A stretch of DNA of 64,000 nt from Pseudomonas sp. KU43P. Lineage in GTDB: Bacteria; Pseudomonadota; Gammaproteobacteria; Pseudomonadales; Pseudomonadaceae. The stretch covers positions 4,065,501 to 4,129,500 of the forward strand of contig NZ_AP019365.1 of the NCBI RefSeq assembly GCF_033095865.1, read 5' to 3'. Shown here piece by piece: positions 1-8,172 of this stretch. The notes below the pieces were generated by a model, which was not told where the DNA came from, did not search any database, and was given only the letters and a program-made list of their open reading frames with translations. A program made the position numbers and the translations under genes. Numbering within the stretch: position 1 is the first letter of the stretch; the number at the start of each line of letters is the position of its first letter.

Positions 1-9
1 TTTACCAGA

Positions 10-47
10 CCAAATCGATTTCTAAACTACACCAAATCGATTTGGGT
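10..47. promoter_or_regulatory. paired LacI-type operators
   Basis: Two copies of the palindrome AAATCGATTT lie at 12-21 and 34-43. The second extends to the perfect 14-bp palindrome CCAAATCGATTTGG at 32-45. The centres are 22 bp apart, about two helical turns, which suits side-by-side dimers. A central CG is typical of LacI-family operators, and a LacI-family gene starts 118 bp downstream. The controlled promoter may be that gene or a divergent gene beyond the left edge of the window. The assignment to this regulator is inference. Confidence 0.7.
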
Positions 48-164
48 GGAATCTAGACCCAACCCCTGACCGTGTCAACGTCTGCTCAGCCAAGGACAGC
101 GAGTAGCCGCTGACTTTGCGGCAGCGTATAACTGCGGCCAACGTTTCAAAGAGCCACCCTGCCC

Positions 165-1190
165 ATGCCCAGCAGCCCTTCACGCCGCCCCACCATCGCC
201 GATGTCGCCGACGCCGCCGGCGTTTCGCGCACCACCGTTTCCCACGCCTTGAACGACCGCGGGCAGGTCGACCCGCAGACACGGGCAATGGTCAAGGCCG
301 TCGCCGAGCGCCTCGGCTACAGCCCCAACTTGCGCGCACAGCGCCTGCGCACCGGCCGCGCCAATGCCATCGCCCTGCTCTCGTCCATGCCATTCGCCGT
401 GGCCGGTGGGTCGTCGCGCCTGGGCTTTCTGATGGAGATCGCCGCCACTGCGACCGAGGCGGCCATGCGACAGGGCGTGGCGTTGGTGCTGGTGCCACCG
501 ATGGACGAAGCCCAGGCGCTACTGCACACACTCGACATCGACGGCGCGGTGATCATCGAGCCGGTGGCCGACGACCCGAACGTGGCCTGCCTGCTCAAAC
601 GCGGAGTAAAGATGGTGACCATCGGGCGCCAGCCCGAGGCGCAAGCGGCGCTGCCGTACATCGACATGCATGGCGAACAGACCGGGGCGCTGCTGCTGGA
701 GCACTTGCATCGACAGGGCGCACGGCACATCGGCCTGATCATCGGGGAACAGGCCAGGCACTCCTACCTGGATATGGAACGGGCCTACCGTGCCTACTGC
801 ACGCGCCACGGCCAGGTGGCGGCAATCGTGCGGGCCGACGAAGGCGGCGGTGAAGCAGCGGGCGCAGCGGCATGCCTGGAACTGCTGCAGGCGCACCCCG
901 GCATCGACGGTTTGTGCGTGCCGGTGGATGCCTTTGCGACAGGCGCCGTGCGCGCACTGCAAGGCAGCGGCCGCAAGGTCCCGGAAAATGTGAAAGTGGT
1001 TACCCGCTATGACGGCCTGCGCGCGCGCGAATGCGCCCCCCCCCTGACATCGCTGGACATGCACCTTGAAGACGTGGCCGCGCTGGCCATCGAACTGCTG
1101 TTCGAACAGGTCAACGGCACCGGTACGCGCGACCGCATCCATGCTCCCATGCCCACCCTCATCGCGCGTGACTCAACCCGGCAACCCTAG
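165..1190 (+). CDS. LacI/GalR-family transcriptional regulator
   Basis: This 341-residue protein has normal LacI-family length. The N-terminal helix-turn-helix (residues about 10-30, TIADVADAAGVSRTTVSHAL) is followed by the hinge segment and a periplasmic-binding-protein-like sugar/effector domain (about 65-335). It should act as a cytoplasmic repressor released or engaged by a small ligand, which the sequence does not reveal. The ATG at 165 places the HTH right at the N-terminus as expected. Paired AAATCGATTT palindromes upstream (10-47) are the likely operators. No transport or catabolic gene follows it in the window; the next gene is an unrelated phosphoethanolamine transferase, so its target is probably on the other side, outside the window. 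Confidence 0.9.
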   Translation: MPSSPSRRPTIADVADAAGVSRTTVSHALNDRGQVDPQTRAMVKAVAERLGYSPNLRAQRLRTGRANAIALLSSMPFAVAGGSSRLGFLMEIAATATEAAMRQGVALVLVPPMDEAQALLHTLDIDGAVIIEPVADDPNVACLLKRGVKMVTIGRQPEAQAALPYIDMHGEQTGALLLEHLHRQGARHIGLIIGEQARHSYLDMERAYRAYCTRHGQVAAIVRADEGGGEAAGAAACLELLQAHPGIDGLCVPVDAFATGAVRALQGSGRKVPENVKVVTRYDGLRARECAPPLTSLDMHLEDVAALAIELLFEQVNGTGTRDRIHAPMPTLIARDSTRQP

Positions 1191-1317
1191 CCCTGCCAAC
1201 GTTGCCTCGTACATTTTCCACGTTCCATTGACGTAATTTTCACGTGTTGCAGATTAGCGTCACGGCCTTTCAGGCAGCACGCCCATTTGGCGGCCGCCAT
1301 GGTTCTACGAGGCAAAC

Positions 1318-3090
1318 GTGGCAAACACTGCATCCCCATCCACGCCCAAACGCGTGGACTGGGCCGGCCTGGGCTGGCTCCTGCTGTTCTTCTGGTATTT
1401 CTCCGGCGTCACCCAGGCGCTCTTGCTGTTCAGTGGCACGACCGGCTTTGCCGGCTTCCGTGACGCCTTGTTCCTCAGCACCCTGTGGCTTGCCCCGGTG
1501 TTGTTGTTACCGCGTTTCACCCGCGCCACCGCCGCCGTCATCGGTCTGGTGCTGTGGGCTGCCTCGCTGGTCGGGCTGAGCTACTTCGGCATCTATCGCC
1601 AGGAATTCTCGCAAAGCGTGATCTTCGTGATGTTCGAGTCGAACACCGCCGAAGCCGGGGAATACTTCAGCCAGTACTTCAACATCTGGTTGATGCTGGC
1701 GCTGCTGCTGTACACCGTGGGCGCCGTGCTGCTGTGGAAACGCATTCGCCCGGTCACCCTGCCGCTGCGCAGCCGCCTGCCCGTGGTGGTGCTGTTGCTG
1801 GCTGCCAACCTGGTGTTCCCGTTCTACAAGCAGATGGTCAAGCAGGAACGCAACTTCGCCGATGCCGTTGAGAAGGTCCAGCAACGCATGGAGCCGGCGG
1901 TGCCCTGGCAACTACTGGTGGGCTACAAGCAGTATCGCCAGCAGCTCGACAACATGCAGGGCCTGCTGGCCAAGAACGCTGCGCTGCCGCCCTTGCAGCA
2001 ACTCAAGGACAGCAGCGGTGACACCCCGCGCACCCTGGTACTGATCCTTGGCGAATCGACCACCCGCGAACACATGCACCTGTATGGCTACAACCGCGAC
2101 ACCACGCCCAACCTCGACGCCCTGGCGGCCACCGACAAGGGCCTGACCGTGTTCAGGAACGTGGTTTCGCCGCGTCCGTATACCATCGAGGTCATGCAGC
2201 AGATCCTGACCTTCGGCGACGAGCAGAACCCCGACCGGTTCCTGACCGACCCGTCGCTGATCAACCTGATGAAACAGGCAGGCTACAAGACCTTCTGGAT
2301 CACCAACCAACAGACCATGACCAAGCGCAACACCATGCTCACCACCTTCTCCCAGCAGACGGACGAGCAGGCGTACCTGAACAACCAGCGCAACCAGAAC
2401 GCCAGGCAGTACGACGACGTGGTGCTCGCCCCCTTCGAAAAGGCCCTGCAGGACCCGGCGAAGAACAAGTTCATCATCATCCATCTGCTCGGCACGCACA
2501 TGGACTACCGCTATCGCTACCCGAAAGACTACGCACACTTCACCGACCGCCAGGGCGTGCCGAGTGCGCTGAGCGACAGCCAGGTAGAAACCTACAACTT
2601 CTATGACAACGCGGTGCGCTACAACGACTACGTGGTATCGAGCCTGATCAAGCGCTACTCGGCCACCACGCCCAATGGCTTCCTGATGTACCTGTCGGAC
2701 CACGGCGAGGACGTCTACAGCTCCGGCAAGCATGACCGCCTGGGCCGCAACGAAGGCGCCCCGACCCGCCCGATGTACACCATCCCGTTCCTGCTGTGGA
2801 CCTCCCCCAGCTGGCAGGCCGACCACCCTCGTGACCTCCAGGCCCAGGCCAACCGGCCCTACAGCAGTTCACACCTGATCCACACGCTGTCGGACCTGGC
2901 CGGGTTGAGCTATGACCGCTTCGAGCCGGCGAAGAGCCTGGTGAGTTCGCAGTTCGCTGTCGCGCCACGCTGGATCGGCGACCCGTACCGCAAGGATGGG
3001 CTGCACGAGTTCGACCAACTGCCCCTGGACAAGGCCGAACGGGTGCAGGAAACCGCAGGCATCAGCCAGCAGCAAGCGGGCAAGCACTGA
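1318..3090 (+). CDS. cptA: phosphoethanolamine transferase, CptA type
   Basis: A 590-residue inner-membrane enzyme of the EptA/CptA sulfatase-fold family, expected to move phosphoethanolamine from phosphatidylethanolamine to lipopolysaccharide core or lipid A on the periplasmic face. About five hydrophobic segments lie in residues 15-170. The periplasmic catalytic domain carries LILGESTTREHMHLYGY (nucleophile Thr at about 248-249), NQQTMTKRNTM and YLSDHGED (metal ligands at about 461-465). Similarity to enterobacterial CptA is visible along the whole length, for example the segment RQEFSQSVIFVMFESNT. The start is GTG at 1318, preceded by GAGG. It stands alone between a LacI regulator and arsR. 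Such enzymes can alter polymyxin or metal sensitivity, but the exact acceptor is not shown by sequence. Confidence 0.88.
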   Translation: MANTASPSTPKRVDWAGLGWLLLFFWYFSGVTQALLLFSGTTGFAGFRDALFLSTLWLAPVLLLPRFTRATAAVIGLVLWAASLVGLSYFGIYRQEFSQSVIFVMFESNTAEAGEYFSQYFNIWLMLALLLYTVGAVLLWKRIRPVTLPLRSRLPVVVLLLAANLVFPFYKQMVKQERNFADAVEKVQQRMEPAVPWQLLVGYKQYRQQLDNMQGLLAKNAALPPLQQLKDSSGDTPRTLVLILGESTTREHMHLYGYNRDTTPNLDALAATDKGLTVFRNVVSPRPYTIEVMQQILTFGDEQNPDRFLTDPSLINLMKQAGYKTFWITNQQTMTKRNTMLTTFSQQTDEQAYLNNQRNQNARQYDDVVLAPFEKALQDPAKNKFIIIHLLGTHMDYRYRYPKDYAHFTDRQGVPSALSDSQVETYNFYDNAVRYNDYVVSSLIKRYSATTPNGFLMYLSDHGEDVYSSGKHDRLGRNEGAPTRPMYTIPFLLWTSPSWQADHPRDLQAQANRPYSSSHLIHTLSDLAGLSYDRFEPAKSLVSSQFAVAPRWIGDPYRKDGLHEFDQLPLDKAERVQETAGISQQQAGKH

Positions 3091-3213
3091 GCCATTACCG
3101 CCTACTCAAAGCCAGCCGTGCGGCAATCTGGGTAAAACCAGACCTGTCGCACGGCCCCTCCCCTGCACGACCTTTTCCCAGCGCCCTTGCGCGATCCCCA
3201 CAGGCTTGCATTT

Positions 3214-3251
3214 TATATATGGAAATTCGTATATTCGATTTTCCATATATA
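3214..3251. promoter_or_regulatory. ArsR operator / ars promoter region
   Basis: A perfect inverted repeat with 12-bp arms (TATATATGGAAA at 3214-3225, its complement at 3240-3251) is separated by 14 bp containing TTCGTATATTCG. It is far more AT-rich than its surroundings and lies just 13 bp before the arsR start, as expected for an autoregulatory ArsR/SmtB operator overlapping the promoter. The function is inferred from position and symmetry. Confidence 0.75.
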
Positions 3252-3263
3252 TAAGGCCCAGCC

Positions 3264-3611
3264 ATGATTACCCCACCCGAGGTCTTCAAAAGCTTGTCCG
3301 ACGAGACTCGCGCCCGCGCCACGCTGCTCATCGCCCGCCTGGGCGAGCTGTGCGTCTGCGAGCTGATGTGCGCCCTGGATGACAGCCAACCGAAAGTCAG
3401 CCGTCACCTGGCACAACTGCGCAGCAGCGGCCTGTTGCTCGACCGCCGCCAAGGCCAGTGGGTTTATTACCGGCTAAACCCTGAACTGCCTGCCTGGGTG
3501 CACGATGTGCTGAAGGTAACGTTGCAGGCCAACGAACAATGGCTGCAAGCCAACGCCTCACGCCTGCAGAACATGAACGGCAGGCCGCTACGCGACACTG
3601 CCTGTTGCTGA
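3264..3611 (+). CDS. arsR: arsenical-responsive repressor ArsR
   Basis: A 115-residue winged-helix repressor of the ArsR/SmtB family. The segment LGELCVCELMCALDDSQPKV (about residues 28-47) combines the metalloid-binding CVC cysteines with the start of the recognition helix, followed by SRHLAQLRSSGLLLDRRQGQ and VYYRL of the wing. Arsenite binding to the cysteines should release it from the AT-rich inverted repeat immediately upstream. The C-terminus ends in CC, so further thiols are available. The ATG is at 3264, 13 bp after the operator. arsC starts 22 bp downstream, so the two are co-transcribed; arsB, usually found between them, is absent. Confidence 0.95.
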   Translation: MITPPEVFKSLSDETRARATLLIARLGELCVCELMCALDDSQPKVSRHLAQLRSSGLLLDRRQGQWVYYRLNPELPAWVHDVLKVTLQANEQWLQANASRLQNMNGRPLRDTACC

Positions 3612-3633
3612 CCGATCCCACGAGGAGCCTTCC

Positions 3634-4104
3634 ATGCGAGTCCTGTTCATGTGCACGGCCAACAGCTGCCGCAGCATCTTGTCCGAAGCCCTGTTCAACC
3701 ATATGGCACCCGTCGGGTTCGAGGCGATCAGTTCCGGCAGCTTCCCCAAGGGCCAGGTGCTGCCGCGCAGCCTTGTCACGCTACAGCAGGCCGGTATTTC
3801 CACCGAAGGCCTCAGCAGCAAAGGTAACGACGCTTTCGAGGACAACCCGCCCGATATCGTCGTCACCGTCTGCGACAAGGCCGCCAGTGAAGCCTGCCCG
3901 GTGTACTTCGGCCCCGCGCTGAAAGCTCAGTGGGGCCTGGAGGATCCGTCCGATGTCACCGGCGACGAGGCCTCCATCGATGCCGCTTTCGGCGCCACCC
4001 TCGCGCATATCGAAAAACGCTTCCAAGCCTTCTTCGCACTGCCTTTCAACGCACTCGACCGCGACCAGCTCAAGCGTGAGCTGGAGCGGATCGGCACGCT
4101 CTGA
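3634..4104 (+). CDS. arsC: arsenate reductase ArsC, low-molecular-weight phosphatase type
   Basis: This 156-residue cytoplasmic enzyme reduces arsenate to arsenite. It belongs to the low-molecular-weight protein tyrosine phosphatase fold: the P-loop C7-T-A-N-S-C-R13 is the CX5R motif, and residues around 85-97 ([11 protein letters not shown]) hold the additional cysteines used in the disulfide cascade. The later segment DPSDVTGDE matches the general-acid Asp region. The start ATG has GAGGAG 6-13 bp upstream. It lies between arsR (22 bp) and arsH (14 bp). Its product, arsenite, is more toxic than arsenate and needs an exporter, yet none is encoded in this operon. Confidence 0.94.
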   Translation: MRVLFMCTANSCRSILSEALFNHMAPVGFEAISSGSFPKGQVLPRSLVTLQQAGISTEGLSSKGNDAFEDNPPDIVVTVCDKAASEACPVYFGPALKAQWGLEDPSDVTGDEASIDAAFGATLAHIEKRFQAFFALPFNALDRDQLKRELERIGTL

Positions 4105-4118
4105 GCAGGAGGAATCCC

Positions 4119-4820
4119 ATGCCAGAAGAACTGCCCAACCTCGACCTTTCACTGTTCGATCTGCCGCCAGCTTCGACCCGCAGCAGCGACCACAAGCCGC
4201 GTATCCTGTTGCTCTACGGTTCGACCCGGGAACGCTCCTTCAGCCGCCTGCTGGTGGAAGAAGCCGCACGCCTGCTCGAACACTTCGGTGCCGAAACCCG
4301 GATCTTCAACCCTTCCGGGCTGCCCTTGCCTGACGATGTGCCCGTCGAACATCCCAAGGTGCAGGAGCTGCGCGACCTGGTGCAGTGGTCCGAGGGGCAG
4401 GTCTGGTGTTCGCCGGAGCGCCACGGCGCACTGTCTGCCGTGTTCAAGGCGCAGATCGACTGGATACCCCTGGCACTTGGCGCAGTTCGCCCTACCCAGG
4501 GCAAGACCTTGGCGGTGATGCAGGTGTGCGGTGGGTCGCAGTCGTTCAATGTGGTTAACCAGCTGCGGGTGCTGGGGCGCTGGATGCGCATGTTCACCAT
4601 CCCCAACCAGTCCTCGGTGCCCAAGGCCTACATGGAGTTCGATGAGGCTGGGCGGATGAAGCCTTCGGCGTATTACGACCGGGTGGTGGATGTGATGGAG
4701 GAGTTGGTGAAGTTCACCCTGTTGTTGCGTGATCGGCAAGACTTTCTGGTAGATCGGTACTCGGAGCGTAAGGAGAGTGCCGAGGCGTTGTCTTCGCGGG
4801 TGAATCAGCGGGCTATCTGA
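4119..4820 (+). CDS. arsH: arsenical resistance flavoprotein ArsH
   Basis: This 233-residue NADPH-dependent FMN reductase oxidizes trivalent organoarsenicals and is associated with oxidative-stress tolerance. The flavodoxin-like FMN loop [15 protein letters not shown] (about residues 31-45) and the ArsH signature [17 protein letters not shown] (about 106-122) are present. Length and ends are normal for the family. AGGAGGAA upstream of the ATG is a strong ribosome binding site, and the gene follows arsC by 14 bp. In Pseudomonas the usual order is arsRBCH; here it is arsRCH. Nothing in the gene looks damaged, so the operon appears functional but without its pump. Confidence 0.94.
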   Translation: MPEELPNLDLSLFDLPPASTRSSDHKPRILLLYGSTRERSFSRLLVEEAARLLEHFGAETRIFNPSGLPLPDDVPVEHPKVQELRDLVQWSEGQVWCSPERHGALSAVFKAQIDWIPLALGAVRPTQGKTLAVMQVCGGSQSFNVVNQLRVLGRWMRMFTIPNQSSVPKAYMEFDEAGRMKPSAYYDRVVDVMEELVKFTLLLRDRQDFLVDRYSERKESAEALSSRVNQRAI

Positions 4821-5187
4821 TCGGGTGATTTGAAAGCCGCACTTGTCAGGCACTATTTTGATGGCCGCAGTGGGCGAGTCATGGCGTGTGGGCTCGTATT
4901 CCAATACAACCCACACATCTGGATGTACGCCCCACTCCCGCAATTCCGAAGTTCTTCTTTTCCGAGCTTGACATCAAATGCAAATTTGATGACGTCAAAT
5001 GCAAATTTGATGACGTCAAATGACAAGAGCAGAAGTCGTTTCATCTCCAACACTTGCGGCAAAAGAAAACACTCCACCGGCCTGTTGCGGTTCTTGAGTA
5101 ATGCCGGCGACGGTGGGTGATCTTTTTTATCCATTTTTGGCACTGCCCCTGCGGCAGCCCACCCATGAAAAAAAAGGTCATGCACCA
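4821..5187. other. AT-richer intergenic region between arsH and sulfatase
   Basis: These 367 bp carry no convincing gene. The short open frames here have no recognisable domain or ribosome binding site. The region is clearly richer in A and T than its neighbours and contains the 21-bp tandem repeats at 4970-5024. It should hold the sulfatase promoter. Confidence 0.6.
4970..5024. repeat. 21-bp tandem repeat with internal dyads, likely operator array
   Basis: Unit 1 is at 4970-4990 (GACATCAAATGCAAATTTGA plus T), unit 2 at 4991-5011 differs by one base (GACGTC), and a partial third copy runs 5012-5024. Each unit contains ATCAAAT/GTCAAAT and ATTTGAT half sites separated by 4 bp, and across unit borders ATTTGA-N5-TCAAAT recurs. 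A 21-bp period puts all copies on the same face of the helix. It lies 164 bp before the sulfatase start. The binding protein is unknown. Confidence 0.75.
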
Positions 5188-6747
5188 ATGACATCTCGCA
5201 CGCTCTTGAGTCGCTGGTTCGCCATCGCCGCCTTGGCGCTCACAAGCCTGTCCCTGCCGACTCTGGCATCTGCCAGCGACAAACCGAACATCCTGGTTAT
5301 TTTTGGCGACGACATTGGCATCTCCAACATCAGCAAATACAGCCACGGGATGATGGGCTACAAGACCCCAGGCATCGACCGATTGGCGAACGAGGGGATG
5401 ATGTTCACCGATTACTACGGTGAGCAAAGTTGCACTGCCGGACGTGCCGCATTCATTACCGGCCAGCATCCGGTGCGCACCGGTCTTACCAAGGTGGGCA
5501 TTCCAGGCTCGCCAGTGGGTATCCAGAAGGCCGATCCCACTCTGGCCGAACTGCTCAAACCACTGGGCTACATGACCGGCCAGTTCGGCAAGAACCACTT
5601 GGGTGATCGTGACGAGTTCCTCCCGACCAACCACGGATTCGACGAATTCTTCGGTAACCTCTATCACCTCAATGCCGAGGAGGGGCCAGAAGACCCCGAC
5701 TGGACCAAGAATCCCGACATCGACAAATTGATTCACCCGCGCGGGATCATCCATAGCTTCGCCGATGGCAAAGTCGAGGATGTAGGCGCACTCAACAGCA
5801 AGCGCATGGAAACGGTCGATGAGGAGTTCCTGCAGGCGTCGAAGAACTTCATCGACAAGGCCGTGAAGGCCGATAAACCGTTCTTCGTCTGGTTCAACTC
5901 CAGCCGCATGCACTACTACACGCACATCAGCGACAAGGCAGTGGGCAAGTCCGGGCAAGGCTTCTATAACGACGGTATGGTCGAGCATGACGGGCACGTC
6001 GGCCAATTGCTCAAGCAACTCGATGATCTGGGCATCGCCGATAACACCATAGTGCTCTACACCACCGATAACGGCGTGCACTTCAACCAATGGCCCGACG
6101 CCGGCATCACCCCTTTCCGTGGCGAGAAGAACACCAACTGGGAAGGTGGCTTCCGGGTTCCGGCGGTAGTGCGCTGGCCGAGCCATATCCAGGCTGGCAG
6201 TATCTCCAACGAAATCATGTCCGCCCAGGACTGGCTGCCGACACTCATGGCTGCAGCCGGCGTCAATGATGTGAAGGAGCAACTGCTCAAGGGTTACACC
6301 GCAGGGCCCAAGCAATTCAAAGTTCACCTGGACGGCTACAACTTCCTGCCGTACCTGCAAGGCCAGGCCGACAAGGGACCGCGCAACGACTTCTACTACT
6401 TCAGCGATGACGGCCAGTTGCTGGGCATGCGCGATGGCGACTGGAAGATCGTGTTCGCAGAGCAGCGTGCACAGCGTTTCGACGTCTGGCGCGACCCTTT
6501 CATCGAGTTGCGAATTCCCAAAGTATTCAACCTGCGCCGAGACCCATTCGAACGTGCCGATACCGACTCCAACAGCTACAACGTCTGGTGGGACAAGAAG
6601 GTCGCCGTGGTGGCCCTGCCAGCGATGATCCGGGTGCAGCAGTTCCTTGGCACCTTCAAGGAGTTCCCGCCGCGCCAGCGCCCGGCTACTTTCACCGTCG
6701 ACCAGATGGTGGAGAAGTTCATGACTTACCAGAACAAAACGCAGTAA
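5188..6747 (+). CDS. secreted type I sulfatase (arylsulfatase family)
   Basis: This 519-residue exported hydrolase should cleave sulfate esters. I chose the ATG at 5188 because AAAAAGGT lies just upstream and it yields a clean signal peptide (hydrophobic 11-25, cleavage after LASA, residue 29); the ATG at 5101 would bury this signal. The alkaline-phosphatase fold is shown by NILVIFGDDIG (metal Asp 41-42), the formylglycine site SCTAGRAAFITGQ with Cys82, and GKNHLGD. The site reads C-T-A-G-R, not the usual C-x-P-x-R. The substrate is not evident. No formylglycine-generating enzyme gene is adjacent. It has a hairpin terminator and lies directly next to an integrase remnant, so it may be island cargo. 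Confidence 0.87.
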   Translation: MTSRTLLSRWFAIAALALTSLSLPTLASASDKPNILVIFGDDIGISNISKYSHGMMGYKTPGIDRLANEGMMFTDYYGEQSCTAGRAAFITGQHPVRTGLTKVGIPGSPVGIQKADPTLAELLKPLGYMTGQFGKNHLGDRDEFLPTNHGFDEFFGNLYHLNAEEGPEDPDWTKNPDIDKLIHPRGIIHSFADGKVEDVGALNSKRMETVDEEFLQASKNFIDKAVKADKPFFVWFNSSRMHYYTHISDKAVGKSGQGFYNDGMVEHDGHVGQLLKQLDDLGIADNTIVLYTTDNGVHFNQWPDAGITPFRGEKNTNWEGGFRVPAVVRWPSHIQAGSISNEIMSAQDWLPTLMAAAGVNDVKEQLLKGYTAGPKQFKVHLDGYNFLPYLQGQADKGPRNDFYYFSDDGQLLGMRDGDWKIVFAEQRAQRFDVWRDPFIELRIPKVFNLRRDPFERADTDSNSYNVWWDKKVAVVALPAMIRVQQFLGTFKEFPPRQRPATFTVDQMVEKFMTYQNKTQ

Positions 6748-6766
6748 ATCCTGCGCGATAACTGCG

Positions 6767-6794
6767 AGGCCCGCCAGTACGACTGTGCGGGCCT
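6767..6794 (+). terminator. hairpin after sulfatase
   Basis: The stem AGGCCCGC (6767-6774) / GCGGGCCT (6787-6794) with a 12-nt loop lies 20 bp after the sulfatase stop. The following ATCGTATTCTT is only moderately T-rich. Confidence 0.55.
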
Positions 6795-7041
6795 ATCGTA
6801 TTCTTCCGCCAGTCACGATGGTGGAAACACTCGATCCGCACAGGGTACTCCAATCCATTTCGTCGATCGCGCCTGGGTCCGCCAACTCGGTCTCTCGTCG
6901 CTTCGCCCAGCCTTGAGCAGCCTGCTTGCAGGCGAATGTCCGAGAGTATTGGTAGACTAGGACACCCTTTTTCTTGAGGCGGATCTGAACGGTATAGCTA
7001 ACCGTTCCATCGGCCTTTTTCCTTGCTCTAATCGTTGCCAT
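6793..7041 (-). pseudogene. truncated dusA-type tyrosine integrase, N-terminal fragment
   Basis: An 82-codon open frame starts at 7041. Its first ~62 residues (MATIRARKKADGTVSYTVQI to RRETELADPGAIDE) match the arm-type DNA-binding N-terminus of the tyrosine recombinases that integrate into dusA. After GAIDE the sequence changes to WSTLCGSSVSTIV and stops, so the core-binding and catalytic domains (about 300 residues) are missing. It is divergent from dusA with its start about 100 bp from the dusA start, the normal place for an intact integrase of this family. The junction with the sulfatase terminator suggests a deletion removed most of the element. It cannot be catalytically active. Confidence 0.8.
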
Positions 7042-7143
7042 GATTTTCGGTTATACGAGCGTGGCTGGCGGTGTTACTTCGATTAACCGTCACACCAAAA
7101 CCGCCCGAAAACCTGAAAAATGGTACAACCTGTGTAGACCAGA

Positions 7144-8154
7144 ATGCCCCTAGAATCAGCCTCAAAGCCACAAACCACGCGCCCTGAGCCGTCCCGCCGC
7201 TTCAGCGTTGCACCGATGATGGATTGGACAGATAGGCACTGCAGATTCTTCCTGCGCCTGCTCTCCAAGCACACCCTGCTCTACACCGAAATGGTCACCA
7301 CCGGCGCCCTGCTGCACAACGACGCCCACCGTTTCCTGCGCCACGACGTGTCCGAGCACCCGCTGGCCCTGCAACTGGGCGGCAGTGTGCCGGCCGACCT
7401 GGCGGCCTGTGCGCGCCTGGCCGAGGACGCGGGCTATGACGAGGTCAACCTCAACGTCGGCTGCCCGAGCGACCGAGTGCAGAACAACATGATCGGTGCC
7501 TGCCTGATGGCCCACCCGGCGCTGGTGGCCGATTGCGTGAAGGCCATGCGGGATGCAGTGTCGACACCGGTAACGGTCAAGCACCGCATCGGCATCAATG
7601 GCCGCGACAGCTATGCCGAGCTGTGCGACTTCGTCGGCCAGGTGCGTGAGGCGGGCTGCCGCAGTTTTACCGTGCATGCGCGGATCGCGATTCTCGAAGG
7701 GCTATCGCCCAAGGAGAACCGGGAGATTCCGCCGCTTCGCTATGACGTGGCAGCGCAGTTGAAGGCGGACTTCCCTGACCTGGAGATTGTGCTCAACGGC
7801 GGGATCAAGACCTTGGCGGAGTGCCAGGCGCATCTTGAGACGTTCGATGGGGTGATGCTGGGGCGCGAGGCATACCACAACCCATACCTGCTGGCAGAGG
7901 TGGATCAGCAGCTGTTTGGCAGCGATGCGGCAGTGGTCAGCCGTAGCGAGGCGATGGAGCAGTTGCGGCCTTACGTCGTTGCGCACATGGAAAATGGGGG
8001 GGCGATGCATCACATCACCCGGCATATTCTCGGGCTCGGACAGGGGTTCAAGGGCGCGCGGCGGTTCCGGCAGTTGCTGTCGGCGGATATTCACAAGGCG
8101 GCGGAGCCATTGGTGGTGTTCGATCAGGCGGCGGAGTTGTTGCAGGGGCGCTGA
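7144..8154 (+). CDS. dusA: tRNA-dihydrouridine(20/20a) synthase DusA
   Basis: This 336-residue FMN enzyme reduces uridine 20/20a in the D-loop of tRNAs. The TIM barrel carries FSVAPMMDWTDRHCR, NLNVGCPSDRVQNN (catalytic Cys107), VKHRIGI and NGGIKTL, all characteristic of DusA. The ATG at 7144 has no clear Shine-Dalgarno sequence. Codons 31 and 34 are AGG and AGA, which are rare in Pseudomonas, and the first ~105 bases are visibly less GC-rich than the rest. This fits a 5' end replaced by an integrating element, as expected next to a dusA-type integrase. The reading frame is intact, so the enzyme should still be made, possibly from an element-derived promoter. Confidence 0.95.
   Translation: MPLESASKPQTTRPEPSRRFSVAPMMDWTDRHCRFFLRLLSKHTLLYTEMVTTGALLHNDAHRFLRHDVSEHPLALQLGGSVPADLAACARLAEDAGYDEVNLNVGCPSDRVQNNMIGACLMAHPALVADCVKAMRDAVSTPVTVKHRIGINGRDSYAELCDFVGQVREAGCRSFTVHARIAILEGLSPKENREIPPLRYDVAAQLKADFPDLEIVLNGGIKTLAECQAHLETFDGVMLGREAYHNPYLLAEVDQQLFGSDAAVVSRSEAMEQLRPYVVAHMENGGAMHHITRHILGLGQGFKGARRFRQLLSADIHKAAEPLVVFDQAAELLQGR
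7195..7275 (+). other. probable integration (att) segment inside dusA
   Basis: The AT-richer, rare-codon 5' end of dusA changes to normal Pseudomonas codon use near TTCCTGCGCCTGCTCTCCAA (7248-7267). This is the conserved dusA 5' region where this integrase family recombines. I could not find the second direct repeat in the window, so the exact att core is undefined. Confidence 0.45.
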
Positions 8155-8172
8155 GCTTTCACGCTCCCCTTT

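Noticed and set aside
4830..5120. 96-codon open frame between arsH and the sulfatase
   Set aside because: The repeated peptide (SNANLMT) simply translates the 21-bp tandem repeat; no ribosome binding site or domain.
5101..5187. Earlier ATG for the sulfatase
   Set aside because: It would put 29 residues ahead of a good signal peptide, and the ATG at 5188 has a better ribosome binding site.
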